Part shown: piece after piece, positions 1 through 7,424 of the stretch
Layout of the letters: every line of letters starts with the position of its first letter
Numbering within the stretch: the first letter of the stretch is position 1
Source of the DNA: Chitinophagaceae bacterium
GTDB lineage: Bacteria; Bacteroidota; Bacteroidia; Chitinophagales; Chitinophagaceae
NCBI GenBank assembly: GCA_947378615.1
Contig: CANCKV010000095.1
Location: 1-9,028, forward strand
Length of the DNA: 9,028 nt
Direction of reading: 5' to 3'
Notes under the pieces: generated by a model
Database searches by the model: none
What the model saw: only the letters and a program-made list of their open reading frames with translations
Told to the model about the DNA's origin: nothing
Position numbers and translations under genes: made by a program

Positions 1-28
1 GTCTCTACCAAATGTATCGATATGCAAT
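1..28. repeat. Left copy of a 25-bp direct repeat
   Basis: Bases 4-28 are identical to 1275-1299. Counting one mismatch (c3 against t1274), the match runs 28 bases from position 1. The copy touches the window edge, so it may extend further left; the second copy has more sequence to compare (for example ggatatacccg just before it). In one frame both copies encode YQMYRYAI. In the left copy that frame continues to a stop at 63-65. The two copies bracket the decayed ORF and the gene at 484-1176. Repeats of this kind could be recombination boundaries of a cassette or a dispersed genomic repeat; the window cannot tell which. Confidence 0.8.
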
Positions 29-30
29 AA

Positions 31-64
31 TTGATAAAACCTCATCAGATTTTGTGTACATTTG
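31..64 (+). promoter_or_regulatory. Candidate Bacteroidota-type promoter
   Basis: TACATTTG at 57-64 fits the Bacteroidota -7 box TAnnTTTG exactly. A ttg at 31-33 lies 23 nt upstream, at the long end of the usual spacing to the -33 element. It would drive the decayed ORF starting at 72 and, by read-through, the gene at 484. The motif is short in AT-rich DNA, so a chance match is possible. Confidence 0.3.
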
Positions 65-65
65 A

Positions 66-478
66 AAAGTCATGGCAATATTTTATTCGAAACAAAGAAT
101 TGCACAATTATTTGGAGTTACGGAAACTCAATTCCATCGGGGTTACTACTCATATATTTTTACCACAATGCTCACAAGGTTTTGAACAAAGAATCACAAG
201 GATTTGAATATACTCCAGATACTCAACTGCTAATTATTTTAAAAGAAATCCTTGTGTACCTTGTTTTTTCTTAGTTACCCTTGTGGTAAAAGCTCCTGAG
301 TAGTAACCCATCGGGAAATAAAAAAAATTATAAAATGGATTTCAAAATGGAATTAGCCAAAATGGGTGTAGAGAATCCAGATATATTATTGGACTCAAAT
401 AATATCATGACATTAGCAGATCCGAGTGATCACACTATTTTTTTTCAAAAAACAGTTAGCATTTTCGATTATATTTAG
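66..478 (+). pseudogene. Decayed ORF, possible polymorphic-toxin tip, split by insertion and frameshift
   Basis: From ATG 72 the frame reads MAIFYSKQRIAQLFGVTETQ, then FHR, before it enters the palindromic insertion and stops at 183-185. Removing the insertion and one copy of its 6-bp flanking repeat continues the frame as FHREIKKIIK. Adding one A to the A-run at 332-335 then joins it to the second half, an open frame 335-478 that starts MDFKMELAKMGVENPDILLD and ends FFQKTVSIFDYI. The rebuilt protein is about 78 residues. The pattern FHREIK, then ENPDI, then an aliphatic-rich tail resembles, from memory, C-terminal tips of bacterial polymorphic toxins. That likeness is inference. The same frame is open from 3 to 65 and ends in TGA just before, so an older, longer toxin may have extended left. 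Alternatively 335-478 could be a real 47-residue gene co-transcribed with 484-1176. Confidence 0.45.
141..308. mobile_element. MITE-like palindromic insertion with 6-bp target duplication
   Basis: The ends are perfect 12-bp inverted repeats (ggttactactca at 141-152, its complement at 297-308). After a matched 5-nt unpaired gap on both sides comes a second perfect 11-bp arm (158-168 with 281-291), and then an inner 11-bp arm (195-205 with 246-256) around a 40-nt loop. The direct repeat catcgg lies immediately outside both ends (135-140 and 309-314), as expected of a target-site duplication. The boundary is slightly ambiguous: a 13-bp inverted repeat with a 4-bp duplication (atcg) also fits. 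At 168 bp with no transposase gene it looks like a non-autonomous miniature element. Element plus duplication is 174 bp, a multiple of three, but it brings in a stop codon at 183-185. As RNA it would fold into a long hairpin. Confidence 0.65.
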
Positions 479-483
479 AAATT

Positions 484-1176
484 ATGAATACTTTTTATAT
501 TGATATAACATTTGAAGGAAATAAATTTTCGCCACATAAACTTCAAACTTTGACTAGTCTTCCCATTGAAGCATTAGTAGAGTATGGCGAAAAAGCTAAT
601 AAGGGTAGGTATAAAGACTCTATTGCTCCTTATGGTTTAGGTCTGCTAAAAATTGGCAGTGCCACTTCTGAAAAACTAAACAAAGTCTTATCAAATGCAT
701 TAGATTATTTAATTCTAGTAATAAAAGAATTAAAAATAAGTGGGGTTGACGAAATAAATTTAGACAAAGAAAATATTGAAGAAATCGGTTTAGACCTTGA
801 TAAAGTAAATCTCGAAAAAATTGCTTTAATAAATGACAGCTTAAATGCAAAGTCAAATTCAGAAAGGAACGTAGAAAATTATCAAAACAAAGTGGTTTAT
901 TTCTCTGATGTGGATATTACTAAAGCATTTTATTCCTCATTGTATCGTCAGAGTTCTATTCTTAATGGTTTGTCTGAACAAAAAGAAAATAGATTAAAGC
1001 TGCTTTTAGATAAAACCTTTGAATTTCCATATAACAATATTAAAATGAGCCAATCTGAATTAACGACAGCCATCATGCTATACATTATTAGATATATGGA
1101 AGAAGATGATTTAGATGAGATTCCGCCGTTTGAAAAAGTACTTAAAGAGAATTATTTAGTATTAGAGAATTCATGA
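484..1176 (+). CDS. Uncharacterised 230-residue protein, possible immunity protein
   Basis: The family is not recognised with certainty. The product is soluble, with no signal peptide or membrane segment. The N-terminal ~55 residues (MNTFYIDITFEGNKFSPHKL onward) look like a beta-strand followed by a helix with a G-x-x-F-S-P turn. This faintly recalls DUF4279-type small proteins found next to toxins, though that likeness is from memory and weak. Residues ~65-130 are an acidic, Leu/Ile-rich helical stretch (LDKENIEEIGLDLDKVNLEK). The C-terminus is helical and acidic (MEEDDLDEIPPFEKVL). The ATG follows the stop of the decayed ORF by 5 nt, the spacing of a co-transcribed pair, so an immunity or antitoxin role is the leading guess. 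It lies between the two copies of the 25-bp repeat, and a hairpin follows 26 nt after the stop. The existence of the gene is fairly sure; the role is not. Confidence 0.8.
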   Translation: MNTFYIDITFEGNKFSPHKLQTLTSLPIEALVEYGEKANKGRYKDSIAPYGLGLLKIGSATSEKLNKVLSNALDYLILVIKELKISGVDEINLDKENIEEIGLDLDKVNLEKIALINDSLNAKSNSERNVENYQNKVVYFSDVDITKAFYSSLYRQSSILNGLSEQKENRLKLLLDKTFEFPYNNIKMSQSELTTAIMLYIIRYMEEDDLDEIPPFEKVLKENYLVLENS

Positions 1177-1202
1177 ATTTGGTAAAGAGGATTGATGATA
1201 AA

Positions 1203-1237
1203 TAACCCAATGAAAGTTTTGCAGCAATATTGGGTTA
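1203..1237 (+). terminator. Hairpin, possible terminator of the 484-1176 gene
   Basis: A perfect 9-bp inverted repeat (taacccaat at 1203-1211, attgggtta at 1229-1237) has a 17-nt loop and begins 26 nt after the stop. The following bases are AT-rich but lack a clean T-run, so this is a weak terminator candidate. Confidence 0.35.
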
Positions 1238-1271
1238 ATTATAAAATAAAACTGCAAAGTCGGATATACCC

Positions 1272-1299
1272 GTTTCTACCAAATGTATCGATATGCAAT
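1272..1299. repeat. Right copy of the 25-bp direct repeat
   Basis: Bases 1275-1299 match 4-28 exactly, and the match extends to 1272 with one mismatch. Similarity stops abruptly at 1300, so the repeat has a defined right edge. It lies 96 nt after the stop of the 484-1176 gene and closes the bracketed segment. Confidence 0.8.
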
Positions 1300-1700
1300 T
1301 TAAAAAAAACGTTATTAGATACCTATGTTTCCTGTGCAAACAAATTTACGCTATGAAAAAGCAACATAAGTGCAAAAGAAATCTATTCATAAACTTTATT
1401 TGTAGTCCAACATAAATGATTCGAAACAATTTGCTGGTGAATTTCTTTAAGACTTTTTATCTATTTTTTGAACAATCAAATTTAAAAAAGAGTTCATCAC
1501 AACCTAATTTATTGGGATTGAATTAGGTCAAGTAAGAAAAATTTTCTATCATAAATTAAATAATTGGATTTTGATAAGTTTCACACTTTAAATTTGGCAA
1601 CTATTCAATTGGGATAGAAAGAACTTTCAAGAAATAATAACTTGAAAACAATCATAAAAACTCAATTTGAAGTCGTACTTAATATTAAAACAAACAAATT
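1300..1700. other. Gene-free AT-rich stretch
   Basis: No convincing gene lies here. Both strands hold only short open stretches of at most about 40 codons, with Lys/Phe/Cys-rich composition typical of AT-rich noncoding DNA. Two small inverted repeats are visible: acctaatt with its complement (1502-1509 and 1521-1528, 11-nt loop), and tttcaag with cttgaaa (1625-1631 and 1641-1647, 9-nt gap). The second lies between a candidate promoter and the start of the next gene, so it could be an operator or leader hairpin. Neither is strong. The stretch may include decayed accessory DNA, given the repeat at its left edge. Confidence 0.5.
1564..1596 (+). promoter_or_regulatory. Candidate promoter for the 1701-2552 gene
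   Basis: TAAATTTG at 1589-1596 matches the Bacteroidota -7 box TAnnTTTG exactly. A ttg at 1564-1566 lies 22 nt upstream as a possible -33 element. The start codon is about 105 nt further on, which would give a leader of nearly 100 nt containing the 7-bp inverted repeat at 1625-1647. Confidence 0.35.
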
Positions 1701-2552
1701 ATGGATATTTTAAAATTAATTGAAACGGAAATATTATTACAAAACAATACGCCTGTGTCCGAGTTTGAAGACTTATCGCCTACAAACGTGCACTATCTAA
1801 TTTATGATACCTATTCAGAGAACTCGCCTGTAAACATTCAAAAGGTCATTGATAATGAAACATTAGATAAGGTTCCTTTATTCAGAATCGCAGAAGATTT
1901 GCTAAAAATAATTGAAAGAGAGAAGTTCCTTAAATTAACACCTATAGGTGCTTTACCCAAAAAAGTTGTTCTAGAACTTTATGAGAAAAAATATCTTGCT
2001 GATTTTTTAATTGAAGGAGGAATCTACAAACTCAATCGGGAAGAAAATTGCATCTTTATAGTTAGTACTAAAATAGTGATGGATCTTGCAGGTATTACAA
2101 AGAAGGTACATGGTAAATTGACCCTCACTAAAAAGGGAACCACATTTTTAAAGCCCGAAAACAGACAAAAATTCTTCGAATCTTTTATGTCAATCTTTGC
2201 AGATAAATATAATTGGGGATATCATGATGGCTATCCGTCAAAACCAATTGGTCAATTTGGTTGGACTTTTACTATTTATTTATTGGGTAAATATGGTCAT
2301 GAGTTACAACCTGACAATTTCTATGCGGAGAAATATCTAAGGGCATTCCCACACTTTTTAGCGTATTTTAACCCTAATAGTAGGTCTGTCAACAATCAAT
2401 TCTGTAGCTGCTATACAGTACGAAGTTTTGATAGATTTTTAGAATGGTTTGGATTGGTAGAAATTCAAGTAGAGGGAAATAAATTTATTGCCAAAGACCA
2501 GAAAATAAAAAGTACTGAAATATTGACTAAAATATTCAATATTGATTTGTAG
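1701..2552 (+). CDS. Conserved hypothetical protein, 283 residues
   Basis: I do not know a function for this protein. It looks cytosolic, with no signal peptide and no membrane helix. It begins MDILKLIETE, followed by a segment with NSPVNIQKVIDNETLDKVPL (residues ~41-60). Residues ~62-150 resemble a pair of winged-helix-like units (FRIAEDLLKIIEREKFLKLT, then GALPKKVVLELYEKKYL, then GKLTLTKKG). Residues ~175-225 are rich in aromatics (WGYHDGYPSKPIGQFGWTF, YAEKYLRAFPHFLAYF). Similar whole-length proteins, in my memory, recur as hypotheticals in Bacteroidota genomes. The ATG follows an A-rich stretch with no Shine-Dalgarno, normal for the phylum. It is a single gene: no neighbour in the same direction is closer than 520 bp, and a strong hairpin follows 12 nt after its stop. 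A regulatory or defence-accessory role is possible but unsupported. Confidence 0.85.
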   Translation: MDILKLIETEILLQNNTPVSEFEDLSPTNVHYLIYDTYSENSPVNIQKVIDNETLDKVPLFRIAEDLLKIIEREKFLKLTPIGALPKKVVLELYEKKYLADFLIEGGIYKLNREENCIFIVSTKIVMDLAGITKKVHGKLTLTKKGTTFLKPENRQKFFESFMSIFADKYNWGYHDGYPSKPIGQFGWTFTIYLLGKYGHELQPDNFYAEKYLRAFPHFLAYFNPNSRSVNNQFCSCYTVRSFDRFLEWFGLVEIQVEGNKFIAKDQKIKSTEILTKIFNIDL

Positions 2553-2564
2553 GGTAATGAGTAG

Positions 2565-2614
2565 TTCAAGAGGACAGCAAAATTGTTACAACTTAATTTT
2601 GCTGTTCTTTTGAA
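2565..2614. terminator. Strong hairpin between convergent genes, likely bidirectional terminator
   Basis: The arms 2565-2584 (ttcaagaggacagcaaaatt) and 2595-2614 pair over 20 positions with only two G-U wobbles, around a 10-nt loop. It starts 12 nt after the stop of the 1701-2552 gene. The distal arm carries T-runs (aatttt, ctttt). The minus-strand sensor gene ends at 2738, and no better hairpin is visible between it and this one, so the same structure may also stop transcription from the right. Confidence 0.65.
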
Positions 2615-2737
2615 TTATCGATATTGTTTTGTTCATTGAGTATCAGTATTGATTAGAAATGAAAAACAACCCTTCCTAGATTTTTATTACTACGAAAAAC
2701 TTTCAAACAGTAAAATTTTAAAGATTTTCCCAGAATT

Positions 2738-5700
2738 CTAAAATCCAATATTCATTTGCCTAAATGGAAAAGTAATAGTAAAAGTTGTTCCCTCATTAAT
2801 CTTTGAATCCAATGTAATGTTCCCTCCTAATAAATTAATATTCGATTTTGTAACATACAATCCCATCCCTTTTCCTTCTTTTGTAATGTCAAATCGTTGA
2901 TACAGTTTAAATATCTTGTCACTGTTTTTTCCCAGTTCTATCCCTTTCCCATTGTCCTTAAAAGTGATTATCAAATTGTCATTATCCTTTCTTGAAGTAA
3001 TTTCTATGATTGGTGCAATCCCTTCTCTTGCATATTTAATGGAATTGCTGATTAAATTATAAAATATACTAACCATATATGCCTTAACGGTAAGCATACC
3101 TGGTAATGCTGTAAAGTTGGATGAAATAGTAGCGCTAGACTCATGAATATTCTTTTCCAAAAGCAAGGTAACCTCCTCTAAAACATTATTAAAAAGAATT
3201 TCATGAAATTCTGTTGCCTTATTTCTTAATGACAATAATTCATTCAAATCCTTAATCACTTCGTCTAGTTTCAAGGCGCTAATGTGAATCATTTCGCCCA
3301 TTTTTACAGTTTCATTCTGAGCTCTTTGTTGTTGAATGAGCTTAGTCATTCCCAAAATATTGGTGAGAGGAGAACGAAGGTTATGAGAAACGATATGAGA
3401 AAACTGTGTCAAATCCTCAATTGTAAGGGTCAATTGTTTGATTAGTTTCCGTTGCTCATCATCTCGCATTTTCCTCTCAGTGACTTCATGAAATATGGCA
3501 TAAACCCCCTCAGATTCTTCTTTATTCGGACGTTTGATTAGCATTGAATTAATAGAAATCCAAGTCAAACTTTCATCGGGCTTATAAACACCCATCACAA
3601 TTCCTGTTTGAGGTTCTCCAGTTTTTATAGTAACCATTGCAGGATGTTCTTCCCCACTAAAAGGTTCACCCGACTCTTTAATTGTTTTCCATCGTTCATC
3701 AATTGAAGTTCTCCCTGTAAGTTGATCATGTGTAAGTCCAAGAATCCGTTCGGCACTTGCATTACTAGCAATTATATTCCCATTCAAATCTTGCAAAACG
3801 ACCCCTTCATCCATCGTATCCAAAATAACAGAATTGCGGCTTTCAATAGTTCGAATACTTTCCTCCGCTTTCTTCGCCTCAGTTATATCCTGATAAATAC
3901 CTAATATCCTTGTTGCTTTACCGTTTTCGTTTCTATCGAGTACTTTTCCTGAAGCTATAAACCATCTCCATTCTCCCTCACTACTTAACATCTGATATTC
4001 GGAAGTAAAAAAGGAGTCAACTCCATCAATACAACCAATCAAGGCAGCTAATACCTTTTCTATTTCTTCAGGATGTAATAATTTCGCCCATTCATTATAA
4101 TTAAGTTTCATACCCTTGAAATAGTAACCAAGAAAATCTGCCCATTGTTTATTGACGGTAATCTCTTGTGTTTCAACATCTAATTCCCATATCCCAATTC
4201 TACCGCTTCTTATTACAAGTTCAAGGTAATCACGTTCCTCAAGCAACATCTTTTGGGCTTTGAGTTCATCTGTAATATCCCTTCCCATACACTGTATTTC
4301 TAGGATATCCCCTTCCTTATTCCTGATAGCAACAAATTCCCAAAGTGTATTGAAATAGCCTCCTACAGGATTAGGTTTTCGCATTTTTACAGACTGAACA
4401 CTTCCAGGTTTTTGGAACAAGGCGAAAATGGCTTTCTCACATTCTCCTAAATCCCCTTCGTGAATCGTTCCTCCAAAATGATGACCTAATAACTGTTCTT
4501 TTGTATAGCCAAACTTTTCACAGAAGGCTTCATTTACATAAGTATAATTGCCTTCCATATCAGTCCTTATCAAATAGGTTGTATTCGACTCAAGCATTGA
4601 TACAAGTATAGAATCTTTCTGAAATAAATCATTTTCTCTTTCAATTAAGCTAGTCAAATCAATAATCCCAATATTAAAGAACGAATTTTCCGAAGGAACA
4701 GGTGTACTCACAGGAGTGCAACAGAACTCTAAATAAACAATATTACCATTCGACTTTTTGATAGGAAAAACCTGCTTCTCTTCACCCTTTGAGATAATGG
4801 CATTTCTGAGAAAGGGAAGGAAATCAGAAACAAATGTTTCAGGAATTATTTCTAGTATATTCTTATCTTTTATCTCATTTCCAATCCCAATATAGGAAAA
4901 TAGTTCTTCAGCACGTTTATTGACTAGTCTAATCGTGAAGTTATTTTCCATAAGGACATTGCCCTGCTGCGTATTATCAAATAAGGCATTGAACATTGCA
5001 TTAGCATGATTAATTTCCTTTTCTTTTCTTTCCAATTCCTCATTTGCAACTTTTAATTCATTATAAGCAATCTGTATTTCCTCATTTGTCGATTGAAGTT
5101 CCTCGTTATTCGTTTCTAATTCTTCATTACTCGATTGTAATTCCTCATTTGTAGATTGCATTTCTTCGTTCAAAGACTGCAACTCCTCATTACTTGTTTC
5201 TATTTCTTCAATATAGGATTGTAGGTGTTCTTTTGTAGCCGCTAGTTCCTGTTCAAGTTCTAATATCCGATTGTCATTTAGTCCCTTTTCATTCATATTT
5301 ACAAAAGGAACACTTTCATCAGTGATTAGTTTTTCAAAAATTACCATTGCCAAATCAGGTAATTTTCCAAGTCCTCTCAGTGGCTTTACTATTAGCCTGA
5401 CCCCATGAATCTTTTCAAACAATTCAAATCTTTTAGGCTTACCATATCCAGTTTCATTATGATTGAATGCATTTGCAAGCAAAGACCTTAACTCTATCAA
5501 TAATTCAGGATTAATAAATTTCAGTAGATTAAAATTCATTGAGCCTGAAGGAAAGGAAACATAGAGGCGTACATCGCCCTCCACTTCTTGTATTTCAAAT
5601 GAGTCATTGATGACAATAAAAGGATGTTCAAATGTAGAGTAAAGGGTTTCCTTTACCATCTCCTTCACAGTCAGCAACCTATTTTCAACTTTTGGTGTTA

Positions 5701-7174
5701 CTTGAGGTAATAATTGAACTTGTTTTTGTGCCCTTAATCCCGAAAATCTAACAGTAGAAATAGAATTGCCAGGTTTTCTTTGAAATATCTTATTCTTTGA
5801 ATTTACAACATTAAATAAATCACTAAACTCACCTACAGACTCCGATTTGCCTAAAAATAAATAAGAGTCAGGCAATAATGCGTAGTGGAAAACAGGCATA
5901 ATCAGTTTTTGCAAATCAGCCCCGAAATAAATAAGCAGGTTTCTACAACTAATTAAATCAAGACGCATAAAGGGAGGATTGCTCGTAATGTCGTGGCGAG
6001 AAAAAAGCACCATCGAACGGATTGTCTTACTTAACTCCACATAATTTCCCTTTCTTGTGAAATAGGTTTCAATAGTTGCCTTATCTAGATGTTCCAATGC
6101 ACTTTCAGGATAGATACCTCTTCTAGCAATCGAGATAGCCTTTTCGTCAATATCTGTGGCAAATATTTGAATGTTCAATTTACCTCGCTTTTCCCCAAGC
6201 ATTTTACTAATGAGTATGGCGAGGGAATAGGGTTCTTCGCCTGTAGCACAGCCAGCCACCCAAATCCTTAGATGATCCTTTTCTCTTTTCGATGCAATTA
6301 ATTTGGTCAAATAAACATGTAAGGCGTTGAAAGCCTCAGGATCACGGAAAAACTGAGTTACACCAATCAATATCATATTGAAAAGTTCATCCAATTCCTT
6401 TGGTTCATTCTTTATATAGGCAAGGTATTCGTCAATATTAGTAATATGAAGCTTTGCCAATCGTTTAGTGATGCGCCTACAAATAGTTGTGGGTTTATAG
6501 TTGGCAAAATCAGTTCCTGAACGAATTGACAATAGTTTGAAAATCTGTTGAAGGCTATTCCCCTGAACTTTCTCTATTTCAGTTTCCTTTTCTTGTTGCC
6601 AATTAGGGTTGAGAAGAAATGCTTTTATTTCCTCTCCCATTCGGGAAGGATGTTCTATTATATCCACCATACCTGTTTCTATAGCAGCAACAGGCATTCC
6701 ATCATATTTGGCAGTTGAAGGTTCTTGTACAATTACCAAACCACCAGATTCATGTACAGCCTTTACTCCCGATGCACCATCAGAACCTGTTCCTGAAAGA
6801 ATGACTGCGATGATATTAAAATCAAGATTATTACTTAAGGATTCAAACAAAATATCCACAGATGGCTTAGGACCAGCAAGAAAGCTTGGCTTTCTCAGTT
6901 CTATCCTGTTATTTTCAAGCACTATTTCACTATCCGGTGGGGTAATATATACGGTATCTGCCAATAAGGAACTTCCTTGTGAGGCCTCAATTACATTCAA
7001 CTTGGTTTCTCTACTAAGCAATTGTACCAACATACTTTTGTGGGTAGGGCTTAGGTGTTGAGCGATAATGATAGAAGTATTTCGTATTTCTGCAGGGAGG
7101 TGAGAAAGGAAATCCTGTAATGCTTCAAGCCCGCCTGCTGAAGCACCTACGGCAATGATGGTATTCTCCTTCAT
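2738..7174 (-). CDS. CheB-CheR-PAS hybrid sensor histidine kinase
   Basis: This is a 1478-residue cytosolic signalling protein; residues are numbered from the ATG at 7174. The CheB methylesterase (~5-185) has GASAGG with Ser12, QH with His40 and SGTGSDG with Asp132, so the catalytic triad is intact. The CheR methyltransferase (~206-467) has CRRITKRL, the SAM-binding VAGCATGEEPYSL (306-318), FATDID (338-343), NPPF and SCRNLLIYF (409-417). A PAS-like linker lies at ~515-620 and a coiled coil with NEELQS heptads at 635-722. Four PAS-like domains follow at about 725-842, 855-970, 982-1102 and 1112-1235. The kinase part has SHNLRSPL with phospho-acceptor His1264, N-box Asn1373/Asn1377, DNGKGI (1407-1412) and GKGMGL (1434-1439). 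There is no receiver domain, so the phosphate must go to a partner outside the window. No transmembrane segment or chemoreceptor gene is visible here, so the methylation targets are unknown. The frame is open 30 codons further up to an ATG at 7264, but CheB homology begins at once after 7174 and a -7-like box lies inside that extension. I prefer the shorter start. Confidence 0.93.
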   Translation of the reverse strand: MKENTIIAVGASAGGLEALQDFLSHLPAEIRNTSIIIAQHLSPTHKSMLVQLLSRETKLNVIEASQGSSLLADTVYITPPDSEIVLENNRIELRKPSFLAGPKPSVDILFESLSNNLDFNIIAVILSGTGSDGASGVKAVHESGGLVIVQEPSTAKYDGMPVAAIETGMVDIIEHPSRMGEEIKAFLLNPNWQQEKETEIEKVQGNSLQQIFKLLSIRSGTDFANYKPTTICRRITKRLAKLHITNIDEYLAYIKNEPKELDELFNMILIGVTQFFRDPEAFNALHVYLTKLIASKREKDHLRIWVAGCATGEEPYSLAILISKMLGEKRGKLNIQIFATDIDEKAISIARRGIYPESALEHLDKATIETYFTRKGNYVELSKTIRSMVLFSRHDITSNPPFMRLDLISCRNLLIYFGADLQKLIMPVFHYALLPDSYLFLGKSESVGEFSDLFNVVNSKNKIFQRKPGNSISTVRFSGLRAQKQVQLLPQVTPKVENRLLTVKEMVKETLYSTFEHPFIVINDSFEIQEVEGDVRLYVSFPSGSMNFNLLKFINPELLIELRSLLANAFNHNETGYGKPKRFELFEKIHGVRLIVKPLRGLGKLPDLAMVIFEKLITDESVPFVNMNEKGLNDNRILELEQELAATKEHLQSYIEEIETSNEELQSLNEEMQSTNEELQSSNEELETNNEELQSTNEEIQIAYNELKVANEELERKEKEINHANAMFNALFDNTQQGNVLMENNFTIRLVNKRAEELFSYIGIGNEIKDKNILEIIPETFVSDFLPFLRNAIISKGEEKQVFPIKKSNGNIVYLEFCCTPVSTPVPSENSFFNIGIIDLTSLIERENDLFQKDSILVSMLESNTTYLIRTDMEGNYTYVNEAFCEKFGYTKEQLLGHHFGGTIHEGDLGECEKAIFALFQKPGSVQSVKMRKPNPVGGYFNTLWEFVAIRNKEGDILEIQCMGRDITDELKAQKMLLEERDYLELVIRSGRIGIWELDVETQEITVNKQWADFLGYYFKGMKLNYNEWAKLLHPEEIEKVLAALIGCIDGVDSFFTSEYQMLSSEGEWRWFIASGKVLDRNENGKATRILGIYQDITEAKKAEESIRTIESRNSVILDTMDEGVVLQDLNGNIIASNASAERILGLTHDQLTGRTSIDERWKTIKESGEPFSGEEHPAMVTIKTGEPQTGIVMGVYKPDESLTWISINSMLIKRPNKEESEGVYAIFHEVTERKMRDDEQRKLIKQLTLTIEDLTQFSHIVSHNLRSPLTNILGMTKLIQQQRAQNETVKMGEMIHISALKLDEVIKDLNELLSLRNKATEFHEILFNNVLEEVTLLLEKNIHESSATISSNFTALPGMLTVKAYMVSIFYNLISNSIKYAREGIAPIIEITSRKDNDNLIITFKDNGKGIELGKNSDKIFKLYQRFDITKEGKGMGLYVTKSNINLLGGNITLDSKINEGTTFTITFPFRQMNIGF
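5027..5194 (-). repeat. Eight 21-bp degenerate tandem repeats encoding a heptad coiled coil
   Basis: Within the sensor kinase gene, eight successive 21-bp units encode seven-residue repeats: SNEELQS, LNEEMQS, TNEELQS, SNEELET, NNEELQS, TNEEIQI, AYNELKV and ANEELER. The central units are close at the DNA level as well. This is the signal-transmitting coiled coil between the CheR and PAS parts, a recurrent feature of CheB-CheR-PAS proteins. Unit number could vary between strains by slippage. Confidence 0.85.
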
Positions 7175-7194
7175 GAGTCTAGTAATTAAGAGAA

Positions 7195-7220
7195 CAAATG
7201 TAAAAAAATAAGTCATACAA
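7195..7220 (-). promoter_or_regulatory. Candidate promoter for the sensor kinase gene
   Basis: On the minus strand TACATTTG (7202 down to 7195) matches the Bacteroidota -7 box. It sits about 20 nt before the ATG at 7174 and inside the reading-frame extension to 7264, which favours the 7174 start. A TTG at 7220-7218 is only 15 nt upstream, shorter than the usual -33 spacing, so the upstream element is weak. Confidence 0.35.
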
Positions 7221-7424
7221 TTTATGATAATGGGAAAAAAGTTTTTACCAAAAACATCATTCATAGAAGGATATTGAACCCTAATAGAATTAGTAAAATG
7301 ATTAAACCCAAAACTTCGTTACTTAATTTTCTTATTTTAAAATTCAAATTAACTAATCATTCAAAACATTAAATCAGTATAATAAATTACTTTACATCAC
7401 TTTAGTCGTAGTAAAATCATTAAA

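Noticed and set aside
62..274. 70-codon open frame with a TTG start
   Set aside because: About 60% of it is the palindromic element, it has a different frame from the protein-like sequence, no ATG start and no family resemblance.
141..308. Integron attC site or CRISPR-like repeat
   Set aside because: The palindrome lacks the GTTRRRY-type core sites of attC, is not repeated in the window, and its flanking duplication fits transposition better.
620..856. Minus-strand open frame opposite the 484-1176 gene
   Set aside because: Leu/Phe/His-rich shadow of the plus-strand gene, with no independent start context.
1293..1415. 40-codon ATG frame beginning inside the right copy of the 25-bp repeat
   Set aside because: Its Lys/Cys/Phe-rich composition is typical of chance frames in AT-rich DNA, and the ATG is part of the repeat.
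1502..1528. 8-bp inverted repeat as a terminator
   Set aside because: There is no gene immediately upstream and no T-run after it; short AT-rich stems like this are expected by chance.
6609..7061. 150-codon plus-strand frame opposite the CheB region
   Set aside because: It is antisense to codons carrying clear CheB motifs, and its translation has no recognisable domain. The shorter plus-strand frames at 3722-3904 and 6089-6271 are rejected for the same reason.
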